Shown: positions 53,867 to 64,000, counted from the stretch's first letter. The stretch is DNA of 64,000 bases from a bacterium (GCA_024228495.1 JAAETJ010001069.1:1-64000), one strand, 5' to 3'. Notes: generated by a model not told the origin, from the sequence alone. Translations and numbers: made by a program.

Positions 53867-53967
53867 ATGCAAAAGGGAACCTATAAAAATTCCTCAAGGT
53901 GCATTCTAATCACCGGGCAGTCGGGCAATCATCACCGTTTTAAAAACACGAACCTTTTCGCCAAGAT

Positions 53968-53987
53968 ATGACACTGACTAATGTCAT
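53968..53987 (+). promoter_or_regulatory. candidate operator upstream of the ABC efflux operon
   Basis: ATGACA-N8-TGTCAT, a perfect dyad, about 35 bp before the ATG of the ABC ATPase. Its spacing and position suit a dimeric regulator. There is no adjacent regulator gene. A role is inferred only from symmetry and position. Confidence 0.4.
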
Positions 53988-54020
53988 GGAATATTCTCCT
54001 TTTGCCGCTATATTCAAAAT

Positions 54021-54749
54021 ATGAAAAGCAACAAACCTGATCAGGCAGAAGGAATTTTCCGCACGCAGGATCTCACCAAGACCTATATCTCGGGGGAAAC
54101 CGAAATTCATGCCCTTCGCGGCGTCAATCTGACCCTGTACAAGGAGGAATTAGCGGTACTTCTGGGGGCGTCTGGATCGGGGAAATCCACCTTGCTAAAC
54201 ATTCTTGGCGGGCTCGATCATGCCACAAGTGGTCATGTTTGGTATCAAAATACCGATCTCAGCCTGCTGGGCGAAAATGCTCTGACCACTTATCGCCGCG
54301 ATCATGTCGGGTTTGTTTTTCAGTTCTATAATCTCATTCCAAGCCTCACGGCCCACGAAAATGTAGCACTGGTCACAGAGGTTTCGAAAAACCCCATGAC
54401 CCCGCAAGAGGCTCTTGAAGCCGTTGATCTGGGGCATCGCATGGACCACTTCCCGGCCCAGCTTTCAGGAGGAGAACAACAGCGAGTGGCGATCGCCAGA
54501 GCCATTGCCAAACGCCCTGAAGTACTATTTTGCGATGAACCAACCGGGGCGCTCGACTCAAAAACGGGCACGCAGATTTTACGAGCGATTGTCAATGTGA
54601 ACGAGCAGTTTGGCACCACCACGGCGCTCATTACCCACAATGCCGGTATTCAGAAAATTGCCCACCGGGTCATCCGTTTTAGCGATGGTCAGGTGATTGA
54701 GGAGCGTATCAATAAAACCCGTATTGAACCGGAGGATGTCGTCTGGTGA
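54021..54749 (+). CDS. ABC transporter ATP-binding protein (MacB/LolD type)
   Basis: 242 residues. Walker [10 protein letters not shown], then [22 protein letters not shown], signature [15 protein letters not shown], Walker [13 protein letters not shown] and switch ITHNAG. The class is that of FtsX-type permeases: LolD, MacB, DevA. Its stop overlaps the permease start by 4 bases. No clear RBS precedes its ATG. Downstream permease and adaptor show that it powers an efflux complex. Confidence 0.95.
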   Translation: MKSNKPDQAEGIFRTQDLTKTYISGETEIHALRGVNLTLYKEELAVLLGASGSGKSTLLNILGGLDHATSGHVWYQNTDLSLLGENALTTYRRDHVGFVFQFYNLIPSLTAHENVALVTEVSKNPMTPQEALEAVDLGHRMDHFPAQLSGGEQQRVAIARAIAKRPEVLFCDEPTGALDSKTGTQILRAIVNVNEQFGTTTALITHNAGIQKIAHRVIRFSDGQVIEERINKTRIEPEDVVW

Positions 54750-57115
54750 ATGTCCTTGATAAAAAACTGTTGCGGGATTTCAATCGCCTCAAAGGTCAAG
54801 GGCTGGCGATTGCTCTCGTGATGGCTTCAGGCATCGCCGTGTTGGTGATGGCCATCGGCACCCACCGTTCCTTGTCGCAAATCCGCGATACCTATTATGA
54901 ACGCTACCAATTCGCTCATATTTTTGCTCAGGTGAAGCGCGCCCCCAAACGCCTTGTCAGCAAGATCGCGCTGATCCCCGGCGTCACCAAGGTAGAACCA
55001 CGCATTGTCGGTAGTGTCATTCTCGATATTGAAGGCATGAAAACACCTGCTTCAGGACGCCTCGTTTCGCTGCCCATAAGCCGCTCAAAAAACGGCCAGC
55101 CTAGTCTCAACAGGCTTTATATTCGCATCGGACGCCTGCCCGCCGCCGGGGCACACAATGAGGTCGTTATCAATGAAGCCTTTGCCAATGCTCATGGTTT
55201 TGCGCCGGGCATGACCCTTGGTGCCATTATTAATGGCCGTCGGCGAGATGTAAGAATTGTCGGTATTGCCCTGTCGCCAGAATTTATTTATGCGGTCGGC
55301 CCTGGCGAAATGATTCCGGACGATAAGAAATTCGGCATTTTATGGATGGCTGAGGTTCAGGCCGAAGCGGTTTTTGACATGCAAGGTGCTTTTAACTCTG
55401 TTGTTTTGCTGCTTCGCCGTGATGCTCGCGAAAAACGGGTGTTAGAACAGTTGGACCGCATTCTGGACCGCTATGGTGGTTTTGGTGGCTTTGAGAGAAA
55501 AGACCAGCAATCTCATGCGTTCATTGATGCCGAACTCACACAATTGAAGGGCATGGCCCTTGTCCTCCCACCGATTTTCTTACTCGTGGCAGCATTTTTG
55601 ATCAATATCACGCTGTCGCGCCTGATTACTCTTGAGCGCGAACAAATAGGCCTGCTCAAAGCCATCGGCTATTTCCCCTTTGGGGTGGCCACCCATTACC
55701 TCAAGCTAGTACTGGCCATTACCGTTGCAGGATTACTCATAGGCATTCTGCTTGGTGGTTGGCTTGGGCAGGGCCTTACAAGCATCTACACCCAGTTTTA
55801 CCATTTTCCTTTCTTGCTCTATATTAATCCCCTTGATGCTTACATGATTAGCATTGTCGTCTCGCTTCTAGCAGCTTTGGTGGGAGCTCTTCGGGCTGTT
55901 TGGCAGGTGGTCAATTTACCGGCAGCTGTTGCCATGTCGCCCCCCGCACCAACGCGCTACAAAAAGGGTGTTACCGAGCGTTTCCTCGCGGGTCTGCCGC
56001 AATCAACCACCATGATCATCCGCCATATGATCCGCTTTCCGGTCCGCACTGCACTCACCTCCCTTGGCATCGCGGGCGGCGTTGCGCTGCTCACTGCAGC
56101 GCTCTCCATAATCGACAGTATGAATTTCATGATCGACGTCACCTATTTCAGGTCTCTGCGCTATGACAGCTCTGTCGAATTTACCGGGCTGCGCGATCAC
56201 AGGATCATCAACGAGATCGCACATTTGCCGGGAGTCTTGCGAGCTGAGCCACACCGCACCGTTTCAGTTGTTCTACGCAATGAGAACCGCTCCCGGCGCC
56301 TTGGCCTGACAGGCATCAAATCAAGCAATCGCCTGCGCGGCGTGCTAGATCCTGAGCTCCAGCCCTTGACGCTGCCAGATAGCGGTCTTGCCGTCGCTGA
56401 AAAAGTTGCCGAACTGCTTCACCTCAAACGGGGGGATATAGTGCGTATCGAGGTCAAGGAAGGGCGCAAAAGAGTGCTCAACTTACCGGTCAGCGCCATC
56501 ATGCAAGGCTATCTCGGCTTATCGGTCTATATGGACCTTGATCTACTCAATGCATTATTGGGTGATGGTAATGCCATATCGGGCGTCACCATGTCTATTG
56601 ACCAAAAATTCGAAAATGACCTCTATGCAAAGCTCAAAACTTTTCCAGCAGTCGCCGGGATCACCATGTTACGTGCTTCCCAGGAAAAATTTCGCGATAC
56701 ACTGGCTGAAAATATAAATATTATCCGATCAGTTTATGTGTTGATGGCCGTGATTATCACTTTTGGTGTCATTTATAATTCCGCCCGCATTAATCTTTCA
56801 GAGCGAGGCCGCGAGCTGGCCAGCCTGCGGGTGCTGGGTTTTTCCAAGGGCGAGGTCTCTTACATTTTACTCGGAGAACTCGCGCTCATTGTCCTTATCG
56901 CCATTCCGCCGGGCTGGCTCATGGGCATTGGCCTGAAATGGATGATCGTACAAAGCCTTGACAATGAGCTTTATCGTGTTCCCTTCCATATAGTACGCGA
57001 CAAACTTTTCTACGCCGCCGGAATCTGTATTCTTGCCGCTGGTGTTTCAGCATTCATCGTACACAAACGCATTGATAGACTGGACCTTATCAAGGTTCTG
57101 AAAACGAGAGAGTAG
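54746..57115 (+). CDS. FtsX/MacB-type ABC permease
   Basis: 789 residues. Two FtsX modules: an N-terminal helix (about 14-36), a periplasmic domain, three helices at about 270-385 ([21 protein letters not shown] and following), then a second copy with a helix near 430, a second periplasmic domain and three helices at 655-785 ([42 protein letters not shown], and the last). This double layout resembles DevC-like/duplicated FtsX permeases. It exports lipids, peptides or drugs in other bacteria; substrate here is unknown. Confidence 0.93.
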   Translation: MNVLDKKLLRDFNRLKGQGLAIALVMASGIAVLVMAIGTHRSLSQIRDTYYERYQFAHIFAQVKRAPKRLVSKIALIPGVTKVEPRIVGSVILDIEGMKTPASGRLVSLPISRSKNGQPSLNRLYIRIGRLPAAGAHNEVVINEAFANAHGFAPGMTLGAIINGRRRDVRIVGIALSPEFIYAVGPGEMIPDDKKFGILWMAEVQAEAVFDMQGAFNSVVLLLRRDAREKRVLEQLDRILDRYGGFGGFERKDQQSHAFIDAELTQLKGMALVLPPIFLLVAAFLINITLSRLITLEREQIGLLKAIGYFPFGVATHYLKLVLAITVAGLLIGILLGGWLGQGLTSIYTQFYHFPFLLYINPLDAYMISIVVSLLAALVGALRAVWQVVNLPAAVAMSPPAPTRYKKGVTERFLAGLPQSTTMIIRHMIRFPVRTALTSLGIAGGVALLTAALSIIDSMNFMIDVTYFRSLRYDSSVEFTGLRDHRIINEIAHLPGVLRAEPHRTVSVVLRNENRSRRLGLTGIKSSNRLRGVLDPELQPLTLPDSGLAVAEKVAELLHLKRGDIVRIEVKEGRKRVLNLPVSAIMQGYLGLSVYMDLDLLNALLGDGNAISGVTMSIDQKFENDLYAKLKTFPAVAGITMLRASQEKFRDTLAENINIIRSVYVLMAVIITFGVIYNSARINLSERGRELASLRVLGFSKGEVSYILLGELALIVLIAIPPGWLMGIGLKWMIVQSLDNELYRVPFHIVRDKLFYAAGICILAAGVSAFIVHKRIDRLDLIKVLKTRE

Positions 57116-57120
57116 CCCCG

Positions 57121-58344
57121 ATGATCCAACTCACAAAAAACCAGCTATTGATTGCCGGTACGCTCACAGTTGTTGCCCTGGCCTTCACTTGGGGATTGCG
57201 TACGCAGCCCATTGCCGTTGACTTGGCGACGATTGAGCACGGCGATCTGTTTGTCACCGTCAACGAAGAAGGGGTGTCGCGTATCCGTGAAATTTATACG
57301 GTATCAGCCCCGATTTCCGGGCTAGTGCGCCGCCTTTCATTAAAAGTGGGAGATCGCGTTCAAAAAGCCAAAACCATTGTCGCCGTTCTCGAACCTATTG
57401 CCCCGGCCTTTCAGGATGAGCGCTCCATAAGCGTCCTGCGCGCCAATGTAAAAAGCGCTCAGGCTGCCCTCGCCTTGTCACATGCCGAATTAAGCCGTGT
57501 GCAGGCTGACTATGATTATGCCAAGGCTGATTTTCAACGCACCGCTCGCCTTTATAAAAAACGCATTTTATCACGTAAGCTCTACGACAAAGCAGCGGCC
57601 AGCAAAAAGATGGCACAAGCCGCCATTGATGCCGCCAAAGCCAATGTAGAAGTCCGCAGCAAAGAACTCGAAAGCATTGAAGTAAAACTCATTCAGCCTG
57701 GCAAGCGCAAAAAAAAGATACAATTAAAAGAAAGCTGCTGCCTGTCAATCCTCGCGCCTGTTACGGGTCGCGTTCTGAGCCTGAAACACAAAAGTGAAAA
57801 AGTCGTCACAGCCGGCACACCCTTGCTTGAAATCGGCAATGACCACGAGCTTGAGATCGTTGTCGATCTGATGTCGGCAGATGCGGTAAAAATCAAAAAA
57901 GGCGCCAGTGCAACGATTGATGGCTGGGGGGGGCAACAGGCCCTTATGGCCGTCGTACGCCATATAGAACCGGCGGGCTTCACCAAAGTCTCGGCGCTAG
58001 GCATTGAAGAGCAGAGAGTAAAAACCGTGCTGGACCTTGTCAAAACGCCAGAACATGCAAAGCGGTTGGGGCATGATTTTAGAGTGTTCGTCCATATCAA
58101 AATCTGGGAGGGAACCGATCTGCTGCTTACTCCCTTGTCGGCGCTGTTCCGTAAGGGCAATGACTGGGTCGTCTTTACGGTCCAAGACAAAAGAGCAGTT
58201 CTCAAAAAAATCCAGATCGACCATCGCAATCAGGATTTTGCACATGTCATAAAGGGCTTGAAAAAAGGCGACCGCGTCATACTTCATCCCTCAGACAATA
58301 TCAAAGAAGGCACCTTGATCAACGACCGTGCCTTAACGCAATAG
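57121..58344 (+). CDS. HlyD/MacA-type periplasmic adaptor
   Basis: 407 residues. N-terminal membrane anchor (about 7-25), a lipoyl-like barrel-sandwich half starting SAPISGLVRRLSLKVGDRV, a long coiled coil (about 105-185: LSHAELSRVQADYDYAKADFQ, AAIDAAKANVEVRSKELE), the second lipoyl half APVTGRVLSLKHKS and a beta-barrel part. It connects the inner-membrane permease to an outer-membrane channel. No TolC-like gene is adjacent. It follows the permease by 5 bp in one operon. Confidence 0.93.
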   Translation: MIQLTKNQLLIAGTLTVVALAFTWGLRTQPIAVDLATIEHGDLFVTVNEEGVSRIREIYTVSAPISGLVRRLSLKVGDRVQKAKTIVAVLEPIAPAFQDERSISVLRANVKSAQAALALSHAELSRVQADYDYAKADFQRTARLYKKRILSRKLYDKAAASKKMAQAAIDAAKANVEVRSKELESIEVKLIQPGKRKKKIQLKESCCLSILAPVTGRVLSLKHKSEKVVTAGTPLLEIGNDHELEIVVDLMSADAVKIKKGASATIDGWGGQQALMAVVRHIEPAGFTKVSALGIEEQRVKTVLDLVKTPEHAKRLGHDFRVFVHIKIWEGTDLLLTPLSALFRKGNDWVVFTVQDKRAVLKKIQIDHRNQDFAHVIKGLKKGDRVILHPSDNIKEGTLINDRALTQ

Positions 58345-58679
58345 ACATATGGAACAAAGGAAAATCCAAGGGGAAGTTACTCATTTGGACTGAAGTTGAT
58401 CAAAGACGAACTGTCGAACGCGTATAGACATGGGAACTGTGTCATGAACACTTGAACCGCATGTCATGTTATAGGTGGCAAAAAACCTTGCTACGGTACT
58501 AGACTCTCAAATACCAGTTTCGGGTATAGCTCGTTGCTTCGTCGAAAACGGGATAGGTTAAAAATCTGAACTTCAGAAGTGAGACATTTCTATCTCAAAT
58601 CTGAGACATTACTAAATAGCCTTAACAATCCTCCGTTCGCCTAATCATGATTAGGCCAGGTGAAGGGCTGTTTTCACGC
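58345..58679. other. convergent gap with a perfect palindrome
   Basis: 335 bp between the adaptor gene and the SNF2 gene. GCCTAATCATGATTAGGC (58639-58656) is a perfect 18-bp palindrome with no T-run. TGAGACATT occurs twice (58580-58588 and 58602-58610). No gene seen. Confidence 0.45.
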
Positions 58680-61600
58680 CTATTCTGCCAGTAAATTCAT
58701 CAATTCGCTGGCCGAGATACGACCGGTCTGGTCAGTGCCTTCGAGCAGGGTGTCGGCGAGGTCGCGTTTGGTTTTGTGCAGGGCAAGAATTTTTTCTTCA
58801 ATACTATCCTTGACCACCAGCCGGTAGATGGTAACGGGCTGTTTCTGGCCGATGCGATGAGCGCGGTCCGAGGCTTGGTCCTCGACCGCCGGGTTCCACC
58901 ACGGGTCCATATGAATAACATAGTTGGCCGCTGTCAGGTTGAGCCCGGAGCCGCCCGCTCTCAGGGAAATCAAAAAACAGTCGCCTTCGCCGTTCTGGAA
59001 ATCACGCACCGCCCTCTGGCGTTTTTTAACCGGCGTCGAGCCATCCAGATATTGATAGCTGATCTGTACCTCATCAAGCCAGTCTTTAATGAGCGCAAGG
59101 TGGCCGACAAACTGACTAAAAATCAGCACCTTGTGATCGCCAGCGCGCAATTCGCGCAGCAGGTTTTGCAACTGCTCGAACTTGGCGCTGTCCAGTGGCA
59201 GTTTTTCGTCGACCAGTCTGGGATGACAGCAAGCCCGACGCAGACGCATGATTTCTGCCAGGATCTTGACATGAGACGGTTGCTTTTGATCTGCTAAGGT
59301 GGCCAGTTTTTCAACCGCATCCCGGCGCAGGCTTTCATAGAAGGCTCGCTCCTGCGGGCTGAGCTCGATATTAAGGGTGATTTCCGTTTTGGGCGGCAGC
59401 TCTGTCAGCACTTCAGATTTTTTGCGCCGCAGAATAAAGGGCTGGATCAGACTTTTCAGGGTGGCCCTGGCATTCGTCTCATGGCCCCCCTCAATCGGCG
59501 TGATAAAACGCTGGGTGAATTTGTCGTACGAACCCAGAAAGCCCGGCGTGATAAATCTGAAAATGCTCCATAGTTCGCCCAGATGATTTTCCATCGGCGT
59601 GCCGGTCGTCACCAGTTTGAAATCAGCTTTCAGTGAAAAAGCGGCGCTGGCCCGCTTTGTTGTGTGGTTCTTAATGGCCTGCGCCTCGTCCAGTACCACC
59701 ATGTCCCAGTTGACCTTGGCGAGATTCTCCTGATCTGGCGCGAGCACGCCATAGCTGCATAAAACCACATCAAAAGGACCAAGCTCTTGCAGCATTTTTT
59801 TGCGTTTTGCTGCCCCGCCAATCATCCAGACAGGACTGAGCGTTGGTGCAAAACGAGCCATTTCATCGATCCAGTTGGGTACAACCGACACCGGAGCGAC
59901 CACCAGCGCCGGGCCGTTTTTAGCCCGCGACAGCAAGATGGCCAGCGCCTGCATGGTTTTGCCCAGCCCCATATCGTCGGCGAGACAGGCCCCGATATTC
60001 AACGAGGATAAACGCGCCAGCCAGTTGAAGCCGACCAGCTGATAATCGCGTAAATCGGCTTGCAGAGTGGAGGGTAAAGCATGGGTTTGATCAAATGAGC
60101 GCTCCCAACTCGATTGGTGGTCCTTCCAGTATTTTGAACTTTTCAACTTGCCCGCATTCTCGCCAATCTCGGCCAGAACACTGGAGGCCAGCGCATGAAC
60201 CCTGTCATCCTGCGCAATGCCCGAAAGCCGTTTCAACTGAGCGAACAGGTTCTGCTCCAGCGCCAGAAAACCCTTCTCCCCCATATCCAGAAAACGCGAT
60301 GAACTTTGATCAACATGTTTGAGCAGTTGCGCTATGCTCATCATGGTTTTATCGTCGATCTCAATCTCACCGCTCACCTCAAACCAGTCGGTGCCGCTTT
60401 TCTTGATATTGATCGACAGCTGGGAAAAATTCAGCTGTTGGTGCAGGCGCAGCTTTTCGCCTTCCGGCCATTTGACATTGACCGTTTGCGGATCGCAGGA
60501 TTTCAGTGCATCAAGCAGCTCAAGACATTGGCGTGGGCCATCGGCATAAAAGCGAAACGGCTCTTCCTCCATATCACGAAGGACGTCCGAGCTGTGCAAA
60601 ACATCGCGATAATGCTTGTGCTCTTTTTTAAGATCGCGCTCAGTCTGGAGTTTTTTACTGCCCAACTCCACCAATATATGGCCGCCGCCCTTGCCCGGAT
60701 GAAACAGCTTGCCACTTTTGTCGATGGGTTCCACCAGAAACTCGGCGGCAAATCCTTCATCCACCGGTCCTAGATGCACCTGCAGGGTGGAACAGGCCTC
60801 CACGCTCGAAAGCTCGTTGCTGGTCCCCGCCAGATCGGATTGCACCGGCACTAAAGGGGCTAGGTCCGACACCAGTGATTGCAATTGTTTGACACCCTCA
60901 TGAGGGACGGTGAGCTTAGGGCCTATTTTTTTAACGATCTCGCAATGCTGCGCGGAAATCTCCAGAACCTCAATGCGATGATCATTGCGCTTCTTGATTG
61001 AACTGCCGGGTTTTGCCGGGATAGTTTGCGAAAAAGTAAGTGAATAGCTTTCATCGCGGTTTTTTTTGATCACCAGATCCGGCACTGACACGTTGATCTC
61101 GACGGGGCGTCCATCAAGAGCAATGGCGGCTGGATGTCCGGCCAGAAGAGGAATGGCCTTTTGCGCATCCACTTCATAGCTTGTTTCATTTCCCCAGCCG
61201 TTATAGTCATAGCTGACCTCAATGCAGGAGATGATTTTCATGTCCTGTACGCTTAATTCAGCCTCAGTAAACGCGCCTTTTGCCAGTTTTTTGAGGGCAA
61301 TATTGCGCCCCTTGGTCCAGCCTCCCGCCTTGGTTCGCTTCTGCAATTTTGGCTGGACGGTGGAATAGTGCTCTTCACAGGTCACAAGCCAGGCGACCCG
61401 CGCCTCATTGCTCTTTTTTGCGGCTGTCTTCCCAGCCTTTGGATGAACAAGCTGTTCAAGACGTGTCAAGGCACGCTGCCAGTCTTCGCCGACGGGGCGT
61501 GGAGGGGCCAGCACTGCCCCCTTTTTCTGCTCCGTAAGATCGGTCAAATGATGTAATATGCCCTCAAAGCCCTGCGCTTGCAGTTTGGCTTTTGTCTTCG

Positions 61601-62840
61601 ACCAGAGGGGTAATATTTTCAATTTTGTGCTGTTATTTCCCCAGCACATCAGGACAGTATAGACGATAACATCCAGAATGCTGCCCTTTAACCAGTTCTC
61701 ACTCGGAGCCCGGTCCGCATAGGAAAATTCCTCGCGCTCCTCATCCTGATTTTTGAATATTAGATCCAGCAGACGGAAATACTGCCTGTCATAGCTTTGC
61801 TCGACTTGCCCGACTGTGAGAAAGGCCTTTATTCTGGCGTGGTATTTATCAATATCCTCCTGCATCATCGCCAGCACGTAAAACAGTCCGGCTGTATAGG
61901 GAAAATAGTCTTTGCGCTTGCGCGTCTGTTTTTTGTATTCTCGCAAGGCCTGCTCAAACAGCTCGATAGCCCCTGTCCTGTCGCCCTCAAGATATTTGTG
62001 CAGCCCGTTGAGACTATTAATCCAGCCAAACCTCACATGCGCGGAGCCGGTATTTTCTAAAATGCTGCCGGCCTTGCGCAGATTGCCCATGAGCATATAA
62101 AGTTCGGCTAGGGCGAACCAGCAAATATCGGGCATATCGTCTTTTGTCAGCTTTTCGAGGGAGACGATCTCTTGATCTAATGCGAGGACACGCGCTTTAT
62201 GGCTCGCAAAAAACAGGAACTTCTGCTTGTCGTCGAGCACTGGCCATATCTTTTGTGGACTATCGCTTAATCCCTCGAGATTTTTATAAAACTCTTGTAC
62301 AAGCTGATCGTTTTGCTCAAGGGACTGCAACTGTTCCTGAAAGGCCAGTTTCTTTTGCTGATTGGAGTATTCCGGGTTGTGCAAGATCAGTTTGAAAGGT
62401 TGCATGACAAGCGCTTCTTTCATGTCGTCCGACAGGGATCGATAGTCCCATGGATTGCTGGTATGGCTTTTCAGCGCCGTATTGAGGGCTTTCTGGATAT
62501 CCGGCAACCAGTGATTATAGTTTTCCTGTACAAACGGATGCCCCAGGAGGCTTTGCGCCTGTTTTTCAACATGCCATGGATGACCGGTCCGGCCACTGAT
62601 CAGTCCTTTATTCTCAACCCTCCGTAGAATATCGCCCAATTGCATGGAGGTCAGGTTTTTGCCTGTTTCCAGGTTTTTCAGCCCGGCAAAAGATACAGTC
62701 TGTAAAAACCGACTCATGCTGACCGGCAGGCCATACATCAACAAAAGAGCAAAGATCTTCTTGTGCTCATCGAGTAGTTTTTCAAAATTTTTGGTCTGTT
62801 CATTCATGAAATCAATTCTTGTCAAAAGCGTCGCAAACAT
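58680..62840 (-). CDS. large SNF2-family helicase-like ATPase with TPR-like N-terminal region
   Basis: 1386 residues. The C-terminal 450 residues are a SNF2 ATPase: DDMGLGKTMQALAILL (Walker A, near residue 957), DMVVLDEAQAIKN (near 1050), VTTGTPMENHLGELWS, then LIFSQFVGHLALIKDWL, GSTPVKKRQRAV, RAGGSGLNLT and DPWWNPAVEDQASDRAHRIGQ. Residues about 200-340 have helical repeats of TPR-like character (FALAELYMLMGNLRKAGSILE). The middle region is not recognised. Start: ATG 62840 or ATG 62807, neither with a clear RBS. DNA-remodelling or defence-linked roles are possible; the gene stands alone between non-coding stretches. Confidence 0.85.
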   Translation of the reverse strand: MFATLLTRIDFMNEQTKNFEKLLDEHKKIFALLLMYGLPVSMSRFLQTVSFAGLKNLETGKNLTSMQLGDILRRVENKGLISGRTGHPWHVEKQAQSLLGHPFVQENYNHWLPDIQKALNTALKSHTSNPWDYRSLSDDMKEALVMQPFKLILHNPEYSNQQKKLAFQEQLQSLEQNDQLVQEFYKNLEGLSDSPQKIWPVLDDKQKFLFFASHKARVLALDQEIVSLEKLTKDDMPDICWFALAELYMLMGNLRKAGSILENTGSAHVRFGWINSLNGLHKYLEGDRTGAIELFEQALREYKKQTRKRKDYFPYTAGLFYVLAMMQEDIDKYHARIKAFLTVGQVEQSYDRQYFRLLDLIFKNQDEEREEFSYADRAPSENWLKGSILDVIVYTVLMCWGNNSTKLKILPLWSKTKAKLQAQGFEGILHHLTDLTEQKKGAVLAPPRPVGEDWQRALTRLEQLVHPKAGKTAAKKSNEARVAWLVTCEEHYSTVQPKLQKRTKAGGWTKGRNIALKKLAKGAFTEAELSVQDMKIISCIEVSYDYNGWGNETSYEVDAQKAIPLLAGHPAAIALDGRPVEINVSVPDLVIKKNRDESYSLTFSQTIPAKPGSSIKKRNDHRIEVLEISAQHCEIVKKIGPKLTVPHEGVKQLQSLVSDLAPLVPVQSDLAGTSNELSSVEACSTLQVHLGPVDEGFAAEFLVEPIDKSGKLFHPGKGGGHILVELGSKKLQTERDLKKEHKHYRDVLHSSDVLRDMEEEPFRFYADGPRQCLELLDALKSCDPQTVNVKWPEGEKLRLHQQLNFSQLSINIKKSGTDWFEVSGEIEIDDKTMMSIAQLLKHVDQSSSRFLDMGEKGFLALEQNLFAQLKRLSGIAQDDRVHALASSVLAEIGENAGKLKSSKYWKDHQSSWERSFDQTHALPSTLQADLRDYQLVGFNWLARLSSLNIGACLADDMGLGKTMQALAILLSRAKNGPALVVAPVSVVPNWIDEMARFAPTLSPVWMIGGAAKRKKMLQELGPFDVVLCSYGVLAPDQENLAKVNWDMVVLDEAQAIKNHTTKRASAAFSLKADFKLVTTGTPMENHLGELWSIFRFITPGFLGSYDKFTQRFITPIEGGHETNARATLKSLIQPFILRRKKSEVLTELPPKTEITLNIELSPQERAFYESLRRDAVEKLATLADQKQPSHVKILAEIMRLRRACCHPRLVDEKLPLDSAKFEQLQNLLRELRAGDHKVLIFSQFVGHLALIKDWLDEVQISYQYLDGSTPVKKRQRAVRDFQNGEGDCFLISLRAGGSGLNLTAANYVIHMDPWWNPAVEDQASDRAHRIGQKQPVTIYRLVVKDSIEEKILALHKTKRDLADTLLEGTDQTGRISASELMNLLAE

Positions 62841-63235
62841 CTGTTCCCAGATAAGACAGAAACACTTGTAGCGTCAAGAAGCTGTTGAAAGAGCGCGGGG
62901 CAACACCATCGATTGCAAACAAAACGTTACCGACGAGACAACCTAGTTCAAGCGGGTGTTACATTAATTACTTTTATATATCAATAAGATATCGAGTTTC
63001 ATTCTTGCGAATGCTTCAAGGCCATGCAACTACCGGCATTTTCTGCGTCAAGGTTTAGGAAAGGTTTTGCTGCGTTGTTCGTATTGTAACCCGAGCTCAT
63101 TGATTTTTTTAGAATACGTGAGAGTGTTAGGATTTTGCTAACGATTGATGGGTATGCCCTGGAAAGTATGAAGACGGTCTTGTGTTTGATTTTAGGAAAT
63201 GAATGTTTTGGGTTTCAGATCCCTCCCGGTCAGAA
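62841..63235. other. gap upstream of the SNF2 gene
   Basis: About 395 bp that must hold the SNF2 promoter. The AT-rich stretch near 62960-63000 is the likely promoter area. I see no gene, RNA or clear hairpin. Confidence 0.35.
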
Positions 63236-63520
63236 CTATCCAGCATCACGACCACCAACCAGATAGGAAACGATCAGCTTGCTATCAGCATCAAGAGCAG
63301 TCCATGTCCAAACATCGCCAGCACCTTCCGGTGCGGCCTTGGCTGCTTTGACATTCTTTTTTTTGGCGTAGCAGAAAGACCATATTTCATCGCACTGGAT
63401 GCGAGAGGCGGTGACGTTTACCACATGCTCATTGTGATAGGCAGCGCAAGCCTCGCCAGCGTCAATAAGGGTCTCCGTCAATCCTGTTGATTGGTAATCC
63501 GCAATACGGGGCTAAGGGCA
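63236..63520 (-). pseudogene. internal fragment of an IS1-family transposase
   Basis: One frame encodes TLIDAGEACAAYHNEHVVNV, RIQCDEIWSFCYAKKKNVK, AAPEGAGDVWTWTALDADSK and LIVSYLVGGRDAG, then a stop. This is the middle of an IS1-type transposase common in alphaproteobacteria, including the first catalytic Asp region. The N-terminal DNA-binding part and the rest of the catalytic domain are missing, so it is inactive. Confidence 0.75.
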
Positions 63521-63708
63521 TCGGTCATGCACGGTAGGGGGCCGGGTTGATGGATTGGGCCTGTAGTATCGTCAGATTTCTTCTGACTATCAGAAGGCAT
63601 AGCACTAGCTATTTTGAGTTTTTTTGAACACTATCCCGGCCATAACCAAGAACAACCCAATTCATTTCATGTCAATGCTATGAGCCCAGACTTTTCAAAT
63701 TGAATAGC

Positions 63709-64000
63709 TTACCCAGCCCGCACCTGAGAGATAAATTTTTCAACTTCACCTTTCAGCAATTTTGCTTGCTGTGAAAGTTCACCCGCTGCTGACATGACTT
63801 CCCCCGAAGCGGCTCCAGCTTCTTGTGAAGCCTCGCTTACCGATGCGATATTGTCATTGACCTGCTGGGTGCCGACTGCCGCCTGATTGACGCTGGAAGC
63901 GATTTCCTGCGTGGCGGCACTTTGCTCTTCCATAGCCGCTGCAATGGCCGTGGAGATTTCATCAACCTTGCTGATGGCCTCTGTAACATTATCCATAGAG
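63709..64000 (-). CDS. methyl-accepting chemotaxis protein, C-terminal end (partial)
   Basis: The frame enters from the right edge and ends at 63709. About 97 residues are seen: DEISTAIAAAMEEQSAATQEIASSV, QQVNDNIASVSEASQEAGAA and LLKGEVEKFISQVRAG. This is the end of the coiled-coil signalling domain, with methylation-type Glu/Gln sites. No C-terminal NWETF-like pentapeptide is present. The sensor part lies outside the window. Confidence 0.9.
   Translation of the reverse strand, partial: SMDNVTEAISKVDEISTAIAAAMEEQSAATQEIASSVNQAAVGTQQVNDNIASVSEASQEAGAASGEVMSAAGELSQQAKLLKGEVEKFISQVRAG

Overview
The window is chromosomal DNA of an alphaproteobacterium, most probably of the Hyphomicrobiales (Rhizobiales). 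The evidence is gene content and order: aroE-coaE-dnaQ next to secB, fxsA, a Tim44-like gene, mltA and an Smr gene; a Tol-Pal cluster; rdgB near hemW; and DUF2865 and TIGR02302/DUF4175 proteins typical of that order. Genus cannot be decided from sequence alone. The DNA is densely coding, has moderate GC, and contains no rRNA, tRNA or CRISPR that I can see.

Layout. 1-5.1 kb: tail of an autotransporter barrel, an SLC13-type transporter, an alpha/beta hydrolase and aroE-coaE-dnaQ. 5.2-12.9 kb: a four-EF-hand protein, secB, fxsA with a small partner, Tim44-like, mltA, Smr, a bactofilin with an unusual C-terminal domain, IS481-like debris and an L,D-transpeptidase. 13-22.9 kb: cell-envelope block (pal, a 41-residue lipoprotein I found by eye, tolB-A-R-Q, ybgC; divergently cpoB-tilS; an MltB-type transglycosylase). 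23-30.4 kb: gamma carbonic anhydrase, a choline/carnitine acyltransferase relative, a rhodanese-EamA-CitE-like run, an exported beta-propeller and a TetR regulator. 31-36.2 kb: DUF2865 protein, the large DUF4175 protein and argG. 36.4-39.5 kb: two tandem TadG-like von Willebrand A proteins, the first apparently starting at ATT. 40.1-43.6 kb: DUF302, DUF3501, an encapsulated-ferritin-type protein, a heterodisulfide-reductase-like Fe-S protein and rubrerythrin, read in one direction behind a 15-bp palindrome matching the Irr (iron control) box. 43.6-48.8 kb: trkH, rdgB, a small secreted protein, hemW and a predicted pseudokinase. 49-50.5 kb: a very basic secreted protein of about 16 repeats of 23 residues. 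50.9-53.2 kb: LemA plus two TPM-domain proteins. 53.2-53.9 kb: two transposase remnants. 54-58.3 kb: ABC ATPase, FtsX-type permease and HlyD-type adaptor. 58.7-62.8 kb: a 1386-residue SNF2-family protein. The window ends in an IS1-family remnant and the tail of a chemotaxis receptor.

The best candidate for a little-described system is the iron/peroxide cluster at 40.1-43.6 kb: co-directional, with a regulator site that fits its proposed role, and with an encapsulin-type ferritin that lacks a visible encapsulin-targeting tail. Other leads are the repeat protein at 49 kb, the bactofilin fused to a CSPG/cadherin-like domain, the pseudokinase at 48 kb, and the rearranged Tol-Pal locus.
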